DNA of 64,000 bases from Epichloe hybrida (taxonomy: Eukaryota; Ascomycota; Sordariomycetes; Hypocreales; Clavicipitaceae): positions 372,001-436,000 of the forward strand of contig JAFEKR010000002.1 of the NCBI GenBank assembly GCA_019022495.1. Direction: 5' to 3'. This document shows, one piece after another, positions 11,994 to 23,030 of this stretch. Position 1 is the stretch's first letter; every line of letters begins with the position of its first letter. The notes beneath the pieces are model-generated. The model did not search any database. It was not told the DNA's origin and saw only the letters and a list, made by a program, of their open reading frames with translations. A program made the translations under genes and the position numbers.

Positions 11994-12762
11994 TCGAGAA
12001 GAACAAGCAGGCGAGGTGGCGGCCCTCAAAGGACAGGATGACACAGTCTGCGAACCAAGCACGGCGCAAAGCGACCAAGACGAGTCGAAGCTAGACGTGG
12101 GCAGCAGCGCCGAAAGAAGCGGACGAGAGCAAGAAGGAGAAGGACAACCACCACCACCACCACCACCACCACCACAGCCACAGCACCAAGAAGGCAAGAA
12201 GGAGAAGAAGCGCAACCGTCAAAGGGAGCGGCTCGCCCGCCGCGCGGCCGAACAGGAAGACGCGGCGCGGAAAGCCGAGGACGAGGCATCCCGGATGACG
12301 GACAGACGGGCGCGCGAAGGAGAGTACGTGAGGAGGATGGTGTTGACGCACGGGCTTGTCGAGAAGGAGATTGAGCCGGATGGGCACTGTCTGTTCTCGG
12401 CTGTCGCGGACCAACTTGCTGCGAATGGGGTGGCGCTGGAGGAAGGGGAGGGGGAGGAGCCGCCGTACAAGGTGGTGAGGAGGACGGCCGCGGCGTTTAT
12501 GAGGGAGAACAGGGAGGACTTTGAGCCGTTTGTGGAGGGGGAGCTGGAGAGCTATGTTGAGAGGATACGGGACACGGTTGAGTGGGGGGGCGAGCTGGAG
12601 TTGACGGCGGTGGCGAGGAGGTACGGGGTTGAGATCCGGGTGGTGCAGGATGGGAGGACGGAGATGATCGGGGAGGAGGGGGGGGGCAAGGTGCTGTGGT
12701 TGGCTTATTACCGGCATGGGTACGGGCTGGGGGAGCATTACAATAGCTTGAGGAAGAAGTGA
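11994..12762 (+). CDS. OTU-domain cysteine protease, OTUD6B-like, 5' end unresolved
   Basis: The coding part encodes a deubiquitinase of the OTU family, which cleaves ubiquitin chains. Seen: a Pro-rich stretch from a CCA repeat (about 12150-12183), a basic helix (KKEKKRNRQRERLARRAAEQ), then an OTU domain with the catalytic Asp and Cys in EPDGHCLFSAVADQL and the catalytic His in the C-terminal GLGEHYNSLRKK. The frame is open back to 11872 but has no ATG before 12295. A splice acceptor (TTGTCCAG) at 11993 would begin an exon with SREEQAGEVAALKG, which matches the position where family members run from a conserved N-terminal Lys-rich segment. That segment is not visible upstream. Either a distant first exon exists, or translation starts at Met 12295 and gives a 155-residue protein that keeps the whole OTU core, or the gene is 5' truncated. 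Confidence 0.7.
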
Positions 12763-12767
12763 GTTTG

Positions 12768-12830
12768 ACTGTGCTGTGCTGTGCTGTGCTGTGCTGTGGG
12801 GTGTTGTGCTGTGTTGTTTTGTGTAGCTCT
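12768..12830. repeat. CTGTG/TTGTG short tandem repeat
   Basis: Imperfect pentamer repeats of GTGCT/GTGTT lie just after the stop codon of the OTU gene, in the 347-bp convergent gap before the methyltransferase stop at 13110. Confidence 0.7.
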
Positions 12831-13109
12831 GTGTTGTGACTCGTGTGGTTGATTTGTGTTGTAAGGCTGCTTGGTGCCGGGGAATAAAAAGGAAATTGAT
12901 GAATGCTTCAACACATTTCTTTTGCGGGAACAGATTCCTGGATTAGAATTTGGTTTTGTATATTGATTTTGATGTTGGTTACTGAATTTTTTTTTTTTCA
13001 TCCTTCATCTTCTTCTTCACATTGACCCTGGAAACATGTCCTCGTCATCTTCATCAACTCGTCAACCTCCCACCCCCCCCCCCCCGAACAGAAAACATGG
13101 GGCCGTCCG

Positions 13110-14094
13110 TCAAGGCGCCCACACGGATATAAAGTCCCTCACCGTCCCATCCTCGTCCATGCCCGCCTTGTGCGTCCGCGCGGGCTTGACGATGCTCAGT
13201 CTGTGCATGGCGTTGGGGTCCGGCTTCGCGGGCATGGCCTCGACCACGCCGCCGTCCGAGTCGTAGGTGACGGGGCTGCCGGGGGCGCCGAGGAGCGCCT
13301 CGTAGACCTCGGGCGTGAGGCCCCAGGGGGGGCCGCCGTCCGAAAGAGGTTTGCCCGAGGGGAACTCGAGACAGATGAGGTGGCCCGAGGTGTGGACGAG
13401 CTGGGTCATGCGTCTTGCCCATCGGGGGCGGGCCTCGGGGGGAAGGGCGCAGAGGAACTAAGGGGGCAGATTTTTTTAAGCTCCGAGGAAGGAAGAGAAA
13501 AGGAAAGGAGGAAAAAGGAGGCGTGCAACGGAGGCAAGGAGAAGGGGGGGGGGGAGAACATACCGTATAGTCGAATACCAGGTCAAACTTGCCGGAGCCG
13601 TGCGTGCCCAGCCCCCTCGGCGTCCAGTCGTCGGAGAAGAAATCGGCCGCCACCCAGCGGATGCGACCGCGCTCCAGCCCGTTCACGGGCTCGTACAGCC
13701 CCTTCCTCCCGAGGGCGCATCTCGCGTTCTCCTCGGCCAGGGCGACGGCCTCGGGGCTGACGTCCAGGCCGACGACGTCGTAGCCGAAGGAGGCGAGGAG
13801 GAGGACGTCGTGGCCGCGCCCGCAGCCCGGGACGAGGGCCGTCCGCCGGGTCGGCTCGCCGGAGGTGTCGCGGAGGAGGTTGCCCCGGCGGTCGCGCTCC
13901 TGGGCGGGGGGCACGAGGTCGGTGCGCTGGGAGAGCAGGTCCGCGAGCGCGAGGGATGGGCCGCCGCGGTCCCAGGGGTGGAAGCCCTCCTTGTACAGGG
14001 ACGACCAGGCGGCGCCGTGGGCGGAGAAGGCGAGGCCGTCGAAGGTCTGGCCGAGTCGTCCGGAGGAGGGGGGATCGTCGTCGTCGGCTGCCAT
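13110..14094 (-). CDS. TPMT-family SAM-dependent methyltransferase
   Basis: The protein is 292 residues in two exons read on the minus strand, 14094-13564 and 13457-13110. The 106-nt intron has a GTATGT donor and a CCTTAG acceptor. The splice joins FDLVFDYT to FLCALPPEARPRWARRM, the pattern seen in fungal thiopurine S-methyltransferase-family proteins (PF05724). Seen: the SAM-binding motif I TALVPGCGRGHDVLLLASFG, the acidic loop GLDVSP, the conserved N-terminal PWDRG, and a C-terminal segment with HLICLEFPSGKPLSDGGPPW. Members methylate small thiols or halides; the substrate cannot be told from sequence. The gene is strongly GC-rich, like the divergent SDR, and unlike ApsA. It starts at ATG 14094 and shares a 543-bp upstream region with the SDR. 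Confidence 0.88.
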
Positions 14095-14637
14095 TGCTTT
14101 TTTTCTTCTTCTTCTTCTTCTTCTTCTTTACTTCTTTCTTCTTTCGCTCTGTTTGATGGACACTCAGGGCTTCGTCTCGTTTCTGGGTCGTGCTCGGTTG
14201 GATTCGTTCTCGTTGAGGGAGAGAGGAGAAAAGGGACAAGTCTCACGATTACGTGGGTTGGAATTGGCTGAGCTGGTGGAGCCTTTTTTCCCCCCCCCTT
14301 GTGATGTTAGCTGGGCGAGAAGTTCTTTAGAGACGTCTGGTGCATTACAGGAACTTGGGGGTTTTCTTTGGGGTTTTTTCACAAAGTGGAATCAATGGTT
14401 TTTCCGTATTGGACATGAATCATAGATCATCTCGCATGCCGTGTCGTGCAGGTGCAACGTGGTCCAGGACGGCGGGGAATTTTCCGCCGAGCACAACAAA
14501 GCACACCGAGCACACCGAGCACACCGAGCGCACCCAAGACCTCGGCATCTCGCTCTCGGCAAAACGCCAATCTGACAATCTCGGATTCCGCATCACACAA
14601 CCAGACAAGACAACCAAACAACCCATCCACCGCAGTC
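14095..14637. promoter_or_regulatory. Divergent promoter between methyltransferase and SDR
   Basis: The 543-bp gap separates two genes transcribed away from each other. It contains a CTT microsatellite (about 14104-14130, the 5' leader of the methyltransferase), an inverted CCAAT box (ATTGG near 14261-14265) and a CACACCGAG tandem repeat (about 14507-14530). Co-regulation of the two genes is plausible but not shown. Confidence 0.5.
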
Positions 14638-15568
14638 ATGGATGTCAACAACCTCTTCGGCGTCCAGGTACGCCCCATCCCATTCCATTCCAGCAAACAT
14701 GCAAACACCACTGACATTCTCCAGGGCAAAATCGTCCTCGTCACAGGCGGCGCCAAGGGAATCGGCCGCATGATAGCAACAGGCTTCGTCGCAAACGGCG
14801 CAAAAGTCTACATCACCGGCCGCGACGCACCCGCCTGCCACGCCGCGGCCAAGGACCTCACCTCGCTCGCCCGCCACGGAGGCTCCGCCCACGCGCTCCC
14901 GGCCAACCTCCAGCACCTCGCCGAGTGCGAGTCCCTCGTCCGCCAGCTCGCCGAGCGAGAGCCCGCGGGCCTGCACGTGCTGGTCAACAACGCGGGCGCG
15001 GCATGGGGCGCCCCCTTCGACGAGCACCCCGACGCGGCGTGGACGAAGCTCCTCACGCTGAACCTGCACCGCGCCTTCACCCTCTCGCAGCTGAGCCTGC
15101 CGCTGCTGGAGAGGGCCGGCACGAGCGAGGACCCCGCGCGCATCATCCACATCGGGAGCATCGACGGCGTCCGCGTGCCCACCATGGCCAACTTTGCCTA
15201 CTCGGCTAGCAAGGCCGGGCTGCACCACCTGTCGAGGCACATGGCCAGGGACCTCGGGGCCAGGAACATCACCAGCAACGTGTTGGCCTGCGGGCCCTTT
15301 CGGACAAAGATGATGAGGGCCACGCTCGACGCTGTGGGGGATGCCTTGGCCGGCGAGATTCCCCTGGGGAGGATCGGCAGGGACGAGGACGTGGCGGGGT
15401 CGGCCATCTTTTTGTCGAGCAAGGCAGGGTGAGGGTTTTTTTTTTTTCTTCTTTTTTCCGTTTCCCTTCGTTTTGTTTTGTGCGATTTATGCTGACTTGG
15501 GTAGTGCCTATCTGAACGGGGCCTTGATCAGGGTCGACGGAGGAGCGTCTCTCGTGGCCAAAATATAA
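14638..15568 (+). CDS. Short-chain dehydrogenase/reductase
   Basis: The protein is 265 residues in three exons, 14638-14667, 14725-15428 and 15505-15568, with introns of 57 and 76 nt. The first exon encodes only MDVNNLFGVQ, as is common in fungal SDRs. This is a classical SDR that oxidises or reduces alcohol/ketone groups with NAD(P). Seen: cofactor motif TGGAKGIG (17-24), NNAG (98-101), the catalytic Ser155, Tyr169 and Lys173 (YSASK), and an IRVDGG end. The usual PG after the active site is replaced by GP (CGPFRTKM). The first intron is a multiple of three without a stop, so unspliced transcript could be read through. The substrate is unknown. The gene is divergent from the methyltransferase. 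Confidence 0.9.
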
Positions 15569-17325
15569 AGAGACGTTGATGGACGGACTGGTTTCGTGGC
15601 TTGGAAGAAAATTGATCCTTGTACCGCGCTACAATGTTGACGACACCTTGTACATTTCGATGCAACGTCTTGGCCACATTTCAAGTGCATGTATTCATCT
15701 TGTTCTTTGCCCTCACAGGCCCTTTGTAATTCCTTGTACGCTGTGATCCAGGGGTATCCATGTCGTCTTACATACATAAGCCCAACAAGTTCAACACAAA
15801 AAGGCGGCCAATGCCAAGAACATGGGCGAGTCTCCGCCACCACGAATACTACTTGATATCAAGTCTGCCACAAGGTATATATGCTGCCCGTGATTGCGCC
15901 TAAAAGAAGAGTTCCCGTTCAGATCGTACACAAGAACAACCCGCGGATAAATAAAGAACATGCTCCGTCAAAAGGCTCGCAGCAATGTGATATTTAGCCA
16001 GATGAAACGGAATGCATTGAGCCCGTTGAAGATGCAGCGCGGGAAGCGGCGCTGATTGCACTGCACCGGCTTGATGTGACTCCGTAGACCAGGCCGTCAG
16101 CCGCAGGCCACCAATTCCGCGGAGGGCTCCCCCCCCCCGCGATATAGAAAAGAAATTCCCGTGGGGTTAAATAAGTCCCATGTGCGCAGGTCAGTGCCAC
16201 AGGCAGACAGGCAGGCCTATGAAAGACCACAGTTCTCGAAATCGCGAACCATGACGGCGACTTGCGCCCGCTTCGCCGCCTCAGCGACCAGGTTCAAGTC
16301 TCGGAGGAAGGGATCCGTCGACGAGCATTTGGCCTGCGCGGGCGGCGGCATGGCAATCGTCTGCGCAGCTTGAAAGCCGGTGGGGGATTGTCGCGTTGAC
16401 GGCCCGGTAGTAGACGATGAAGCGCTCGCGCTCGGTGACGAGATGGGTGCGTTCATGCCGGCAGTTGAATTTTTTTTCTTTTTTCTTTTTCCTTCTTCTT
16501 CAGCGGGTCTGAAAAAGGAACGAGTTGTCCGGTGCCGAACCTGACGTAGAGCGACAGCAAATAAATGGTGGCGATGAAGAATTTGGAGAGAATGGATTAG
16601 AGGATTAAAAATAAAAAAAATATTGCTATTATAGAAACCGGCAAAGTTGTGAGTGAGCGAGCAGTAGTCGGCTGGGCGGGGGAGGGGAGGGTTTTTGCAA
16701 GCGAAAACGATTGATTCGGGCCGCCTAGCGACACAGCGACACAGCGAGACTGGACGAGGCTGGAAGGCGCGACCTTCTTGATGGAGTTTGAAATCCGGGC
16801 TTGGGAGACGGCAAGCTGTGATTCGTCCCTCTGCTTCTATTGTACATTTTCTTTCAATAAAGAAGGAAGGAGAGAAAGAGGGGAAGAGAGGGGAAGAGAG
16901 GGAAAGAGAGGGAAAGAGAGGGGAGAAGGGAGGGATCAGACTCGGATTTGCAACAAGTGTGGTGCCGTCACGAGTAATTAGTAAGTGTCGAGGCGCCGCA
17001 GCCGGCTGCAGACCAGTCAGTCGGTCAAGTGTCAGTCAAGTTGTTGGCCTTTTCCGCCGTGGTTTTGGAGAAGTTGACGCTCGAGACGAGACCTCGGTGG
17101 TGTGGGGCTGGACCGGACTGGATCGTGATTGCGAAAGCCTCGGCTTCGACCCGACGGTCGTCAGAGGGCTTGTTTGAATGCGGCTCGACCCAAGCGGGGA
17201 ATTTGGAACTTTGTCGTCATGTATTGACTTATCCCGACTCGACTGATGCGGGGAGAGCAACTCGACATCAGTTTCAAGGTTTCCTGAAACTCTAGTTTGT
17301 GTGGTAGCTGGAGTAAAACCTACTA
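15569..17325. other. Intergenic region with GA-rich tandem repeat
   Basis: No gene is supported. A purine tandem repeat built on GGGAAGAGA/GGGAAAGAGA spans about 16862-16930. A minus-strand open frame at 16217-16456 begins with ATG but matches nothing firmly. C-homopolymers and T-tracts occur at 16130 and 16468-16500. Confidence 0.45.
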
Positions 17326-18031
17326 CTAGCGGGGCTGGGCCAAGGTCATGACCATCAGCCACCAAAACTCTCTTTGCTTTCTCACGTCTGGTCCGTCCTC
17401 GTCCTCGTCCTCCATCGCCGCCGCCAGCTCACCCACCTCGAGCGTCGGCAGGACAAGCCTCGTCAGAAACCACGACCGCAGCGTGTCCCGCCGAATATAG
17501 ATGCCGCATGGTCGAACCGTGATGCTCTCCAGTGCCCCCCCGCCACTGGCATCCGCAATGTCGAAAATGTTCTTTTCTGCGCAGCCCTAGAGATACGATA
17601 CGTCAATCAGGCAGTCAGTCATTTAGCCCTGTGGGCGATCCCAAAAAAGAGACATGAGAGAAGGAAAACGAGACGAAATCGAAACCTTTGCCCGTCTCGT
17701 CGGCCCCATGATCCACAAGCTCCGATTGTACACCAGCTCCGAGGCATCTCCGTGACGGCGAGATACTCCTCTGGAGGGAGTGGCCCAGCGGCTGTGCTGG
17801 GTGTGACGGCCGCCGATGCACCAGATACACGCACGAGCACCTCTCAGCCTCTCCAGCAGTACATCATCGTACTCGATCCAATTCATCTTGATGACGACTG
17901 AAACCTCGCGCGTCGCCAAGGGGTCTCCTCGTCAGCAGCACGTATACTCTGGAAATGCTCGCGTCCGATAGGCATCGCTCGAGGACCGCGGACCCGACGT
18001 AGCCGGTCGCGCCGACAAAGATGATTTCCAT
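17326..18031 (-). pseudogene. NAD(P)-binding epimerase-like gene, frameshifted
   Basis: Starting at ATG 18031 the minus strand reads MEIIFVGATGYVGSAVLERC, a Rossmann start with GATGYVG typical of atypical SDR/NmrA-like oxidoreductases. After about 45 residues the frame is interrupted. The next conserved piece (DDVLLERLRGARACIWCIGG) lies in another frame, and a further piece (AAGPLPPEEYLAVTE) in the third. Beyond a plausible intron, whose acceptor is the CTCTAG at about 17592-17597, the frame containing AEKNIFDIADA, SITVRPCGIYIRR and VGELAAAMED continues to a TAG at 17328-17326. The order of pieces is that of one gene, so at least two frameshifts separate them. I call it a pseudogene; base-call errors in the assembly are the alternative. 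Confidence 0.6.
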
Positions 18032-18033
18032 AC

Positions 18034-18063
18034 TGATGATGATGATGATGATGATGATGATGC
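18034..18063. repeat. GAT trinucleotide microsatellite
   Basis: About ten GAT units lie directly upstream of the start codon of the minus-strand epimerase-like pseudogene. Confidence 0.9.
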
Positions 18064-18948
18064 TGTGCAATGTGATGGGAGGTTCGGGACAAAGCAAGCA
18101 AGGTTTCTTCTCTGCGTCCTCGCGTATGTTGTTGCTATCATTTGTACGTCAGTAATATCTGCCGTAGAGGTTCGTAGATGGAAGGCATCCAGCGCGACGA
18201 TGACGGGTTGCATGGAGCACCCCGGCCACGGCAGGGGGTTGGACGAACTTGTATGTATGTACAACCGCATCAGCCGAAGATTCTTCTCATCCACGGCAGA
18301 TGGCGACGACCGGATTGCCATGATTTCCGACGCCCATCGCTCACTCATTCAATCACCTCCTCCGAACCTACCAAGCTTGACCCGCCATAATACCCGGCAT
18401 GTCCGGAACACGACAAAGCAACGTCGACGTCAGGGCTCGACGTGGTGGAGTAGTAGTAGTAGATGGACCGAACCACCGGACCCTGTTCGCTGTGGGCGTT
18501 TCCGATTGAGTCCATTCCCAGTTGTTCGCTTGGCAGCTAGAGGTCAGGCCTGATGCGCCGTGGTTGCAGAGTAGGAGGAGATCTACATACTCCTTAGCTG
18601 ACGCAATGAACTGAAGAGGTAATACAGCATGGTATGGATGACCATTGTCAGTCCCTCGGTGAGCACCTAATCCGCCCATTCACGTGGTGAGATATCATTA
18701 AAACAAGATCGCCATTACGTACGGAATACATTTTCTATGATATGTATACAAGTCCCGTACCCTGCTAGTCACGCAAGTGCCACATTTTCCTCGTGGCCAT
18801 GTGTGTATACTGCCCAAATCAGGTCCAAACATAAGAGGTGCCACAAACTCCAGCCGCGTGATTCAACTTGGTAGTTTAACTGCTAATTTTCCAATCACCA
18901 CCACCAGATTGTCGTACACTTTCCTGAGAAATAACGCCCGCCTTCCGC
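18064..18948. other. Intergenic region, no gene recognised
   Basis: The region lies upstream of the epimerase-like pseudogene and downstream of the GH72 gene. Overlapping short open frames on both strands match nothing. I see no repeats or RNA genes. Confidence 0.45.
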
Positions 18949-20720
18949 TTACAAAGCCACCATGGCAGCTCCAAGCATAGCAGCAACAAGGTACAACCCA
19001 ACAGCGGAGCCTCCAACACGTGTCAGAGGAGCGCCGGGAACAGCGAAACTGTCGGTGCCGTTGCTATTGCCATTGCCGTTTCCGTTTCCGTTTCCGTTGC
19101 CGTTGCCGTTGCCATTGCCGTTGCCATTGCCGTTGCCACCAGACGTAGAGTTGGCGCCGTTGCTCCCGGGAGCCAAATTGGCGCAGCTGGACAGCGAGCC
19201 GCTGGCCGACTGAGTCTTGGCCTGGCCTTTAAAGTCGCAAGCACCTTTTCCGTTCTTTTTGTAGTAAGCGTCAAGGACGTAGGCCAGTTTCTGCTGACTT
19301 GAGCACATGCTGAACGAGCCATACTTGCCCGTGGTTGTGTTGCCCGTGATGCCGGCGCAGTAAGCGGCGTCCTTGCCGCAAATGAAGCCGAAAATGTCAC
19401 CGTAGGAAGTCTTCTTGAGATCTGCTGAGGGAACACACGAGGCGGCTTTGACCATGCAGTTGCACGCGGAGTCGTTGGGAGTGGGGGGCAGGCTTGAGCT
19501 AGCCTCCCACGATGAGTTGACGGTAGGACACTCCAATGCCTTGTTGGTAGGGTTGTAGGACGACATGTCTACGCCTTTGGCATTGGCAGAACTGGTCTTC
19601 TTCTCAAGAGCAGAAAATGACTTCAGCTTGGTGGCAGAACCGCCGTTACTGATCTTCACCAAACCTGAAGAGGGGGAAAAAAAAAAAAACCTTGTTAATT
19701 GAGAGTCCTGAACGATTCGAAATGTATGCAAACTCACCATAGTTATTGGTCTCTTCAAAATACTCGTACACGATACCCCCGCTGACGACGTCGGTCATGT
19801 TGTTCATGTACAATGCTGTGGTCTCTTCAAAGGTGCGATCCGCTCCACCATTGGGCAGATTGCAGCCATACTCGGCGAAGAACATGGGCACAGAGTAAGA
19901 TTTGAAATATTCAATCAGTCGGTTGTATCCAGAGGCCTCGAAATTGCTGTCACCGCACCACGAGTAAATGTTGTAACCGAAAAAGTCGATGGAGTCTTCG
20001 GTGGGACCGCAGTTGAAGTAGCTCGCAATCTGGTCACGGATGGGTTTGTCGTCATTGGCAGCATAACCAACACCCATCGGTCGGTAATTCTTAGACTTGA
20101 TGTAAGCCTTGGTATCCCGGGCTGCAGCTTTGACATAGGCAGAAGCGCCCGTGTTATTATTAGTGTTGCTGACTTCATTGCCAGCAAAGAAGCCGATGAC
20201 GTTGGAGTACTTGACCAACTCATCAACAACCTTTCGATAGCGATCAAACAGCGCGGTATCCCATGCCGGATCATCACGGTTAATGGACAGGCCGGGTTCG
20301 CCAAGATCAGCAACGACATAGATGCCGTTGTCATTGAGAAGCTTCATGCAAGTTGAATGATCCTTGGTCGGGTCAATCGCGTAAACTCGAATGACATTGG
20401 TCTTGAGTGAGACCAGGTTCGGGATATCGACCTTGCAACGATCATTATCCGCAAGAGGATCAACGTAACTAGTGTTGCTGGGCGTTGAACCAGCTGCGCC
20501 GGTGGCTTGCTGGTAGGCGATACCCTTCATAATGAATTGAGTGCCGTTGGGATAAAAAAACTTGGAACCCTGTCCGAATCGTCAGTCAATTAATGGTGGT
20601 CAGCAGGAAAGTTCATTCCACGTCAGTTGGTCGCACCTTGATCACAATGGATGGCAGGTCAGCGCCAAGTGCGCTGCCTATCAAGGCCATAAGCGACCAC
20701 GAAAGAGTCGAAGAGACCAT
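18949..20720 (-). CDS. GH72 1,3-beta-glucanosyltransferase, GPI-anchored
   Basis: The protein is 543 residues in three exons on the minus strand, 20720-20637, 20569-19738 and 19664-18949, with introns of 67 and 73 nt. It is a Gas/Gel-type enzyme that cuts and re-joins beta-1,3-glucan chains at the outer plasma membrane and cell wall. Seen: an N-terminal signal peptide ([19 protein letters not shown]), the GH72 catalytic domain (about 25-340) with acid/base Glu160 in GNEVSN and nucleophile Glu261 in FAEYGCN, and a Cys-rich X8/CBM43 module (about 350-460). A Gly-Asn dipeptide repeat linker and a hydrophobic C-terminal tail ending in AAMVAL follow, consistent with GPI attachment. The catalytic positions agree with yeast Gas1 (161 and 262). 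The second intron carries a T-tract before its acceptor. The gene appears intact. Confidence 0.95.
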
Positions 20721-23030
20721 TTTTGCAAAACGTTGGCCTAGAGGAGATGACTGGGAAGATTTCAAGCGATTGTAGTTGAAGTAATGGTAATAGAATCAGT
20801 GGTATGTGGTATATGGGCGAAGGCCTGGTTAAAGAGAGAAACCACGAATGGCGAGAGGTTGCCGTCACAGGTTTTGAAACTGATACAACACTCGGAAGGC
20901 TTGTGCAAGAAAGAAGACTGCGATCAGATTGGCAGTCGCGGCGCGAAGGTCTGCCCGCCAAGAGACAATCGCGACTTTCTCGAACGGGTCGGCGAGTAAG
21001 TCCCAGTCTCGACGACTCGAGTTACAAAGCGGCTGGCTCAATGGGCAAAACACGGAGCGATGCGAGCGGGAACAAGGGTGCGCAGGGAAAAAGTGGTTGA
21101 ATATGAAGCAGAAAAACTATTCAGACAACAGCTCCGAAACAAGAAATGCCGCAGAATTATCGAGGCATGAGGAAATATGTTATGCAGGAGTGCAGCGCGA
21201 CGACTCAGTCCCTCATCCTCATCCCATCCACACCGGTCACGACTATGGACCACGGACACAATAAATTCTGCACAGCCCTGTGCCTTTGACTGCCTTGAAA
21301 TAGACTGGGCTCCAGACATGGCATTTTTTACGCAGGGGTGGGCAAGTCGGATAGGCTAGAGCGAAGCCAACATTAGTGAAGCCGTAATGGTTCGTATTTA
21401 CGCCGAAGCGCAAACGCCAGTGCAATTCAGATTAGTCCTATCGGACGGGATGGTCGATTTTGGAGCTAGATTCGTGTATGTAATCTTTGCAGACCTGCCT
21501 TGAACGTATACTGTGGCAAGCAAGGTTGTACGGAGTAATACGGAGTACTGCCCTTTGCAAAAGGTTCCTGTGATGCCCCCGGTCGCCTGGCTGGCTCCTT
21601 CGGACATGTCTGGCGTCTTTCGGGAAATCGCCCGCCTTGCTCGTAAGCGTCAACGTGTGTCTGGATAATGACCGGCTTCTGCTAACCAGCGGACGGTGCG
21701 GATTGCTTATTAGTCCGAAGTAATGATTTTCCAAACATAGATTCGTCGGAAGACGGTGCAGTCTTGGACGAAGGCGATCCAACCGAGGCTTGGCGAACCG
21801 ATTCCATCTAGCAACATGCCGAACGGTCCGACTGGTGTGCGTCAAGTCGTCCGCCACAGGAGCCGCCATTGTCAATGGAGGAGCGTCTCGAGACCTTGGC
21901 CATTGGCAGAGTCCACTAACACGCTCGTAACAACGCCATGGGCCAGATGAGATGGTGGCGCTGCCCCTGAAATGGCTGATGTTTGGAAGACAAGAGACAA
22001 AAGACAGATGAGGAGAGATGGATGTCCTGTTGTGCCTGGCAGTGTCGCAACAACGGTTGCGTCGTTCTTGCCTGCCTACCTGCCTACCTGCCTGCCACCT
22101 GCCACCTGCCACCTGCCACCTGCCACCGTTTGCGGTTTAGGCGGCCAAAGCGATAGCCCCACCCTGCTTGCTCCCTTCACGTGGACTCGTCGTCCTGTTC
22201 AAAACCCGTCAGCTCGAACCAGATATTGCGACCAAAGGCAAATCTCTTTGTTCAAGTCGCTCACTTTGCTGCAGGAAGTGTTGATCATTCACCAATTCAG
22301 GGAAACTTCTTGTGTGACTATGCAGCAGAAAACAACCAGTAACAGACAGGCCTGCAACACACTTGGACGGAGCAGAGACAAACGCGGTAACCACGTGACG
22401 TGGTTTAGCCACGGAACGTTTCATAAGATGAAGCCCTGCAAACGAACAATGAGGGCGCAGAACATTCTGTCGATACGAGCAGAGTGGGACCTTGAATGAT
22501 ATCTCGAGGCGCACAAGGCGACAAGAAATCAGTTTCCAGGTTCGTTATTGCTGGCCGACAGCACCAGGCTGGTTCTGGCGCAGGAAGTAGGCGCTGTTGT
22601 GACCCGCATCCGGTGAGACATTTCACCTTGTTCAATGCCAATGTCAAGACAAAAGAGAAACCGACGATAATTCCCACTTGCGAGCAATACTCACAGCGTA
22701 TGATCTCTCGGTTTTTCTTACTCTTGTGCATACCCATCTCTGTCTGAGATCTGGCCCAAGTGCGGTTGTACTGTAACATGGGGAGCCGCCCGAGAACCTC
22801 AATATTCCTATGCTGTGTGATGGGCGTGTCTCAACGCGAACAGCCAACAAGTACGACAATCTGCCCAACACGAAGTGCAGCTCCTGACTGAGTACCCCTT
22901 ATACAAAAGCATGCGGGAATCTGCTTCTCGCAGTCGCGTCGCAGTCGCAAGAACCAATTCACTATCCGGTATCTAAAGATCTCATCTACTAGCTCAGTTT
23001 TTAATACCGGAACGTAGAAACGTCGACACA
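20721..23030. other. Intergenic region with CTGCC minisatellite
   Basis: This serves as the upstream side of both the GH72 gene (minus) and the acyltransferase gene (plus). A minisatellite of CTGCCTAC and CTGCCAC units spans about 22070-22126. Two TACGGAGTA motifs sit at 21529-21547. No gene is supported; the longest minus-strand frame (21438-22112) begins inside the minisatellite with a GTG codon. Confidence 0.45.

Noticed and set aside
12091..12738. Long minus-strand frame of 215 codons over the OTU gene
   Set aside because: Antisense to the OTU catalytic domain, Pro/Leu/Trp-rich through the CCA repeat; treated as a shadow.
16217..16456. Minus-strand frame starting at ATG 16456 with a plausible neighbouring-frame peptide (TERERFIVYYRAVNA)
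   Set aside because: It may be a gene remnant, but I could not match it to a family or join the frames; too weak to list.
21438..22112. Minus-strand frame of 224 codons
   Set aside because: It begins with GTG inside a CTGCC minisatellite, has no recognisable domain and is Arg/His/Ser-rich like a shadow frame.
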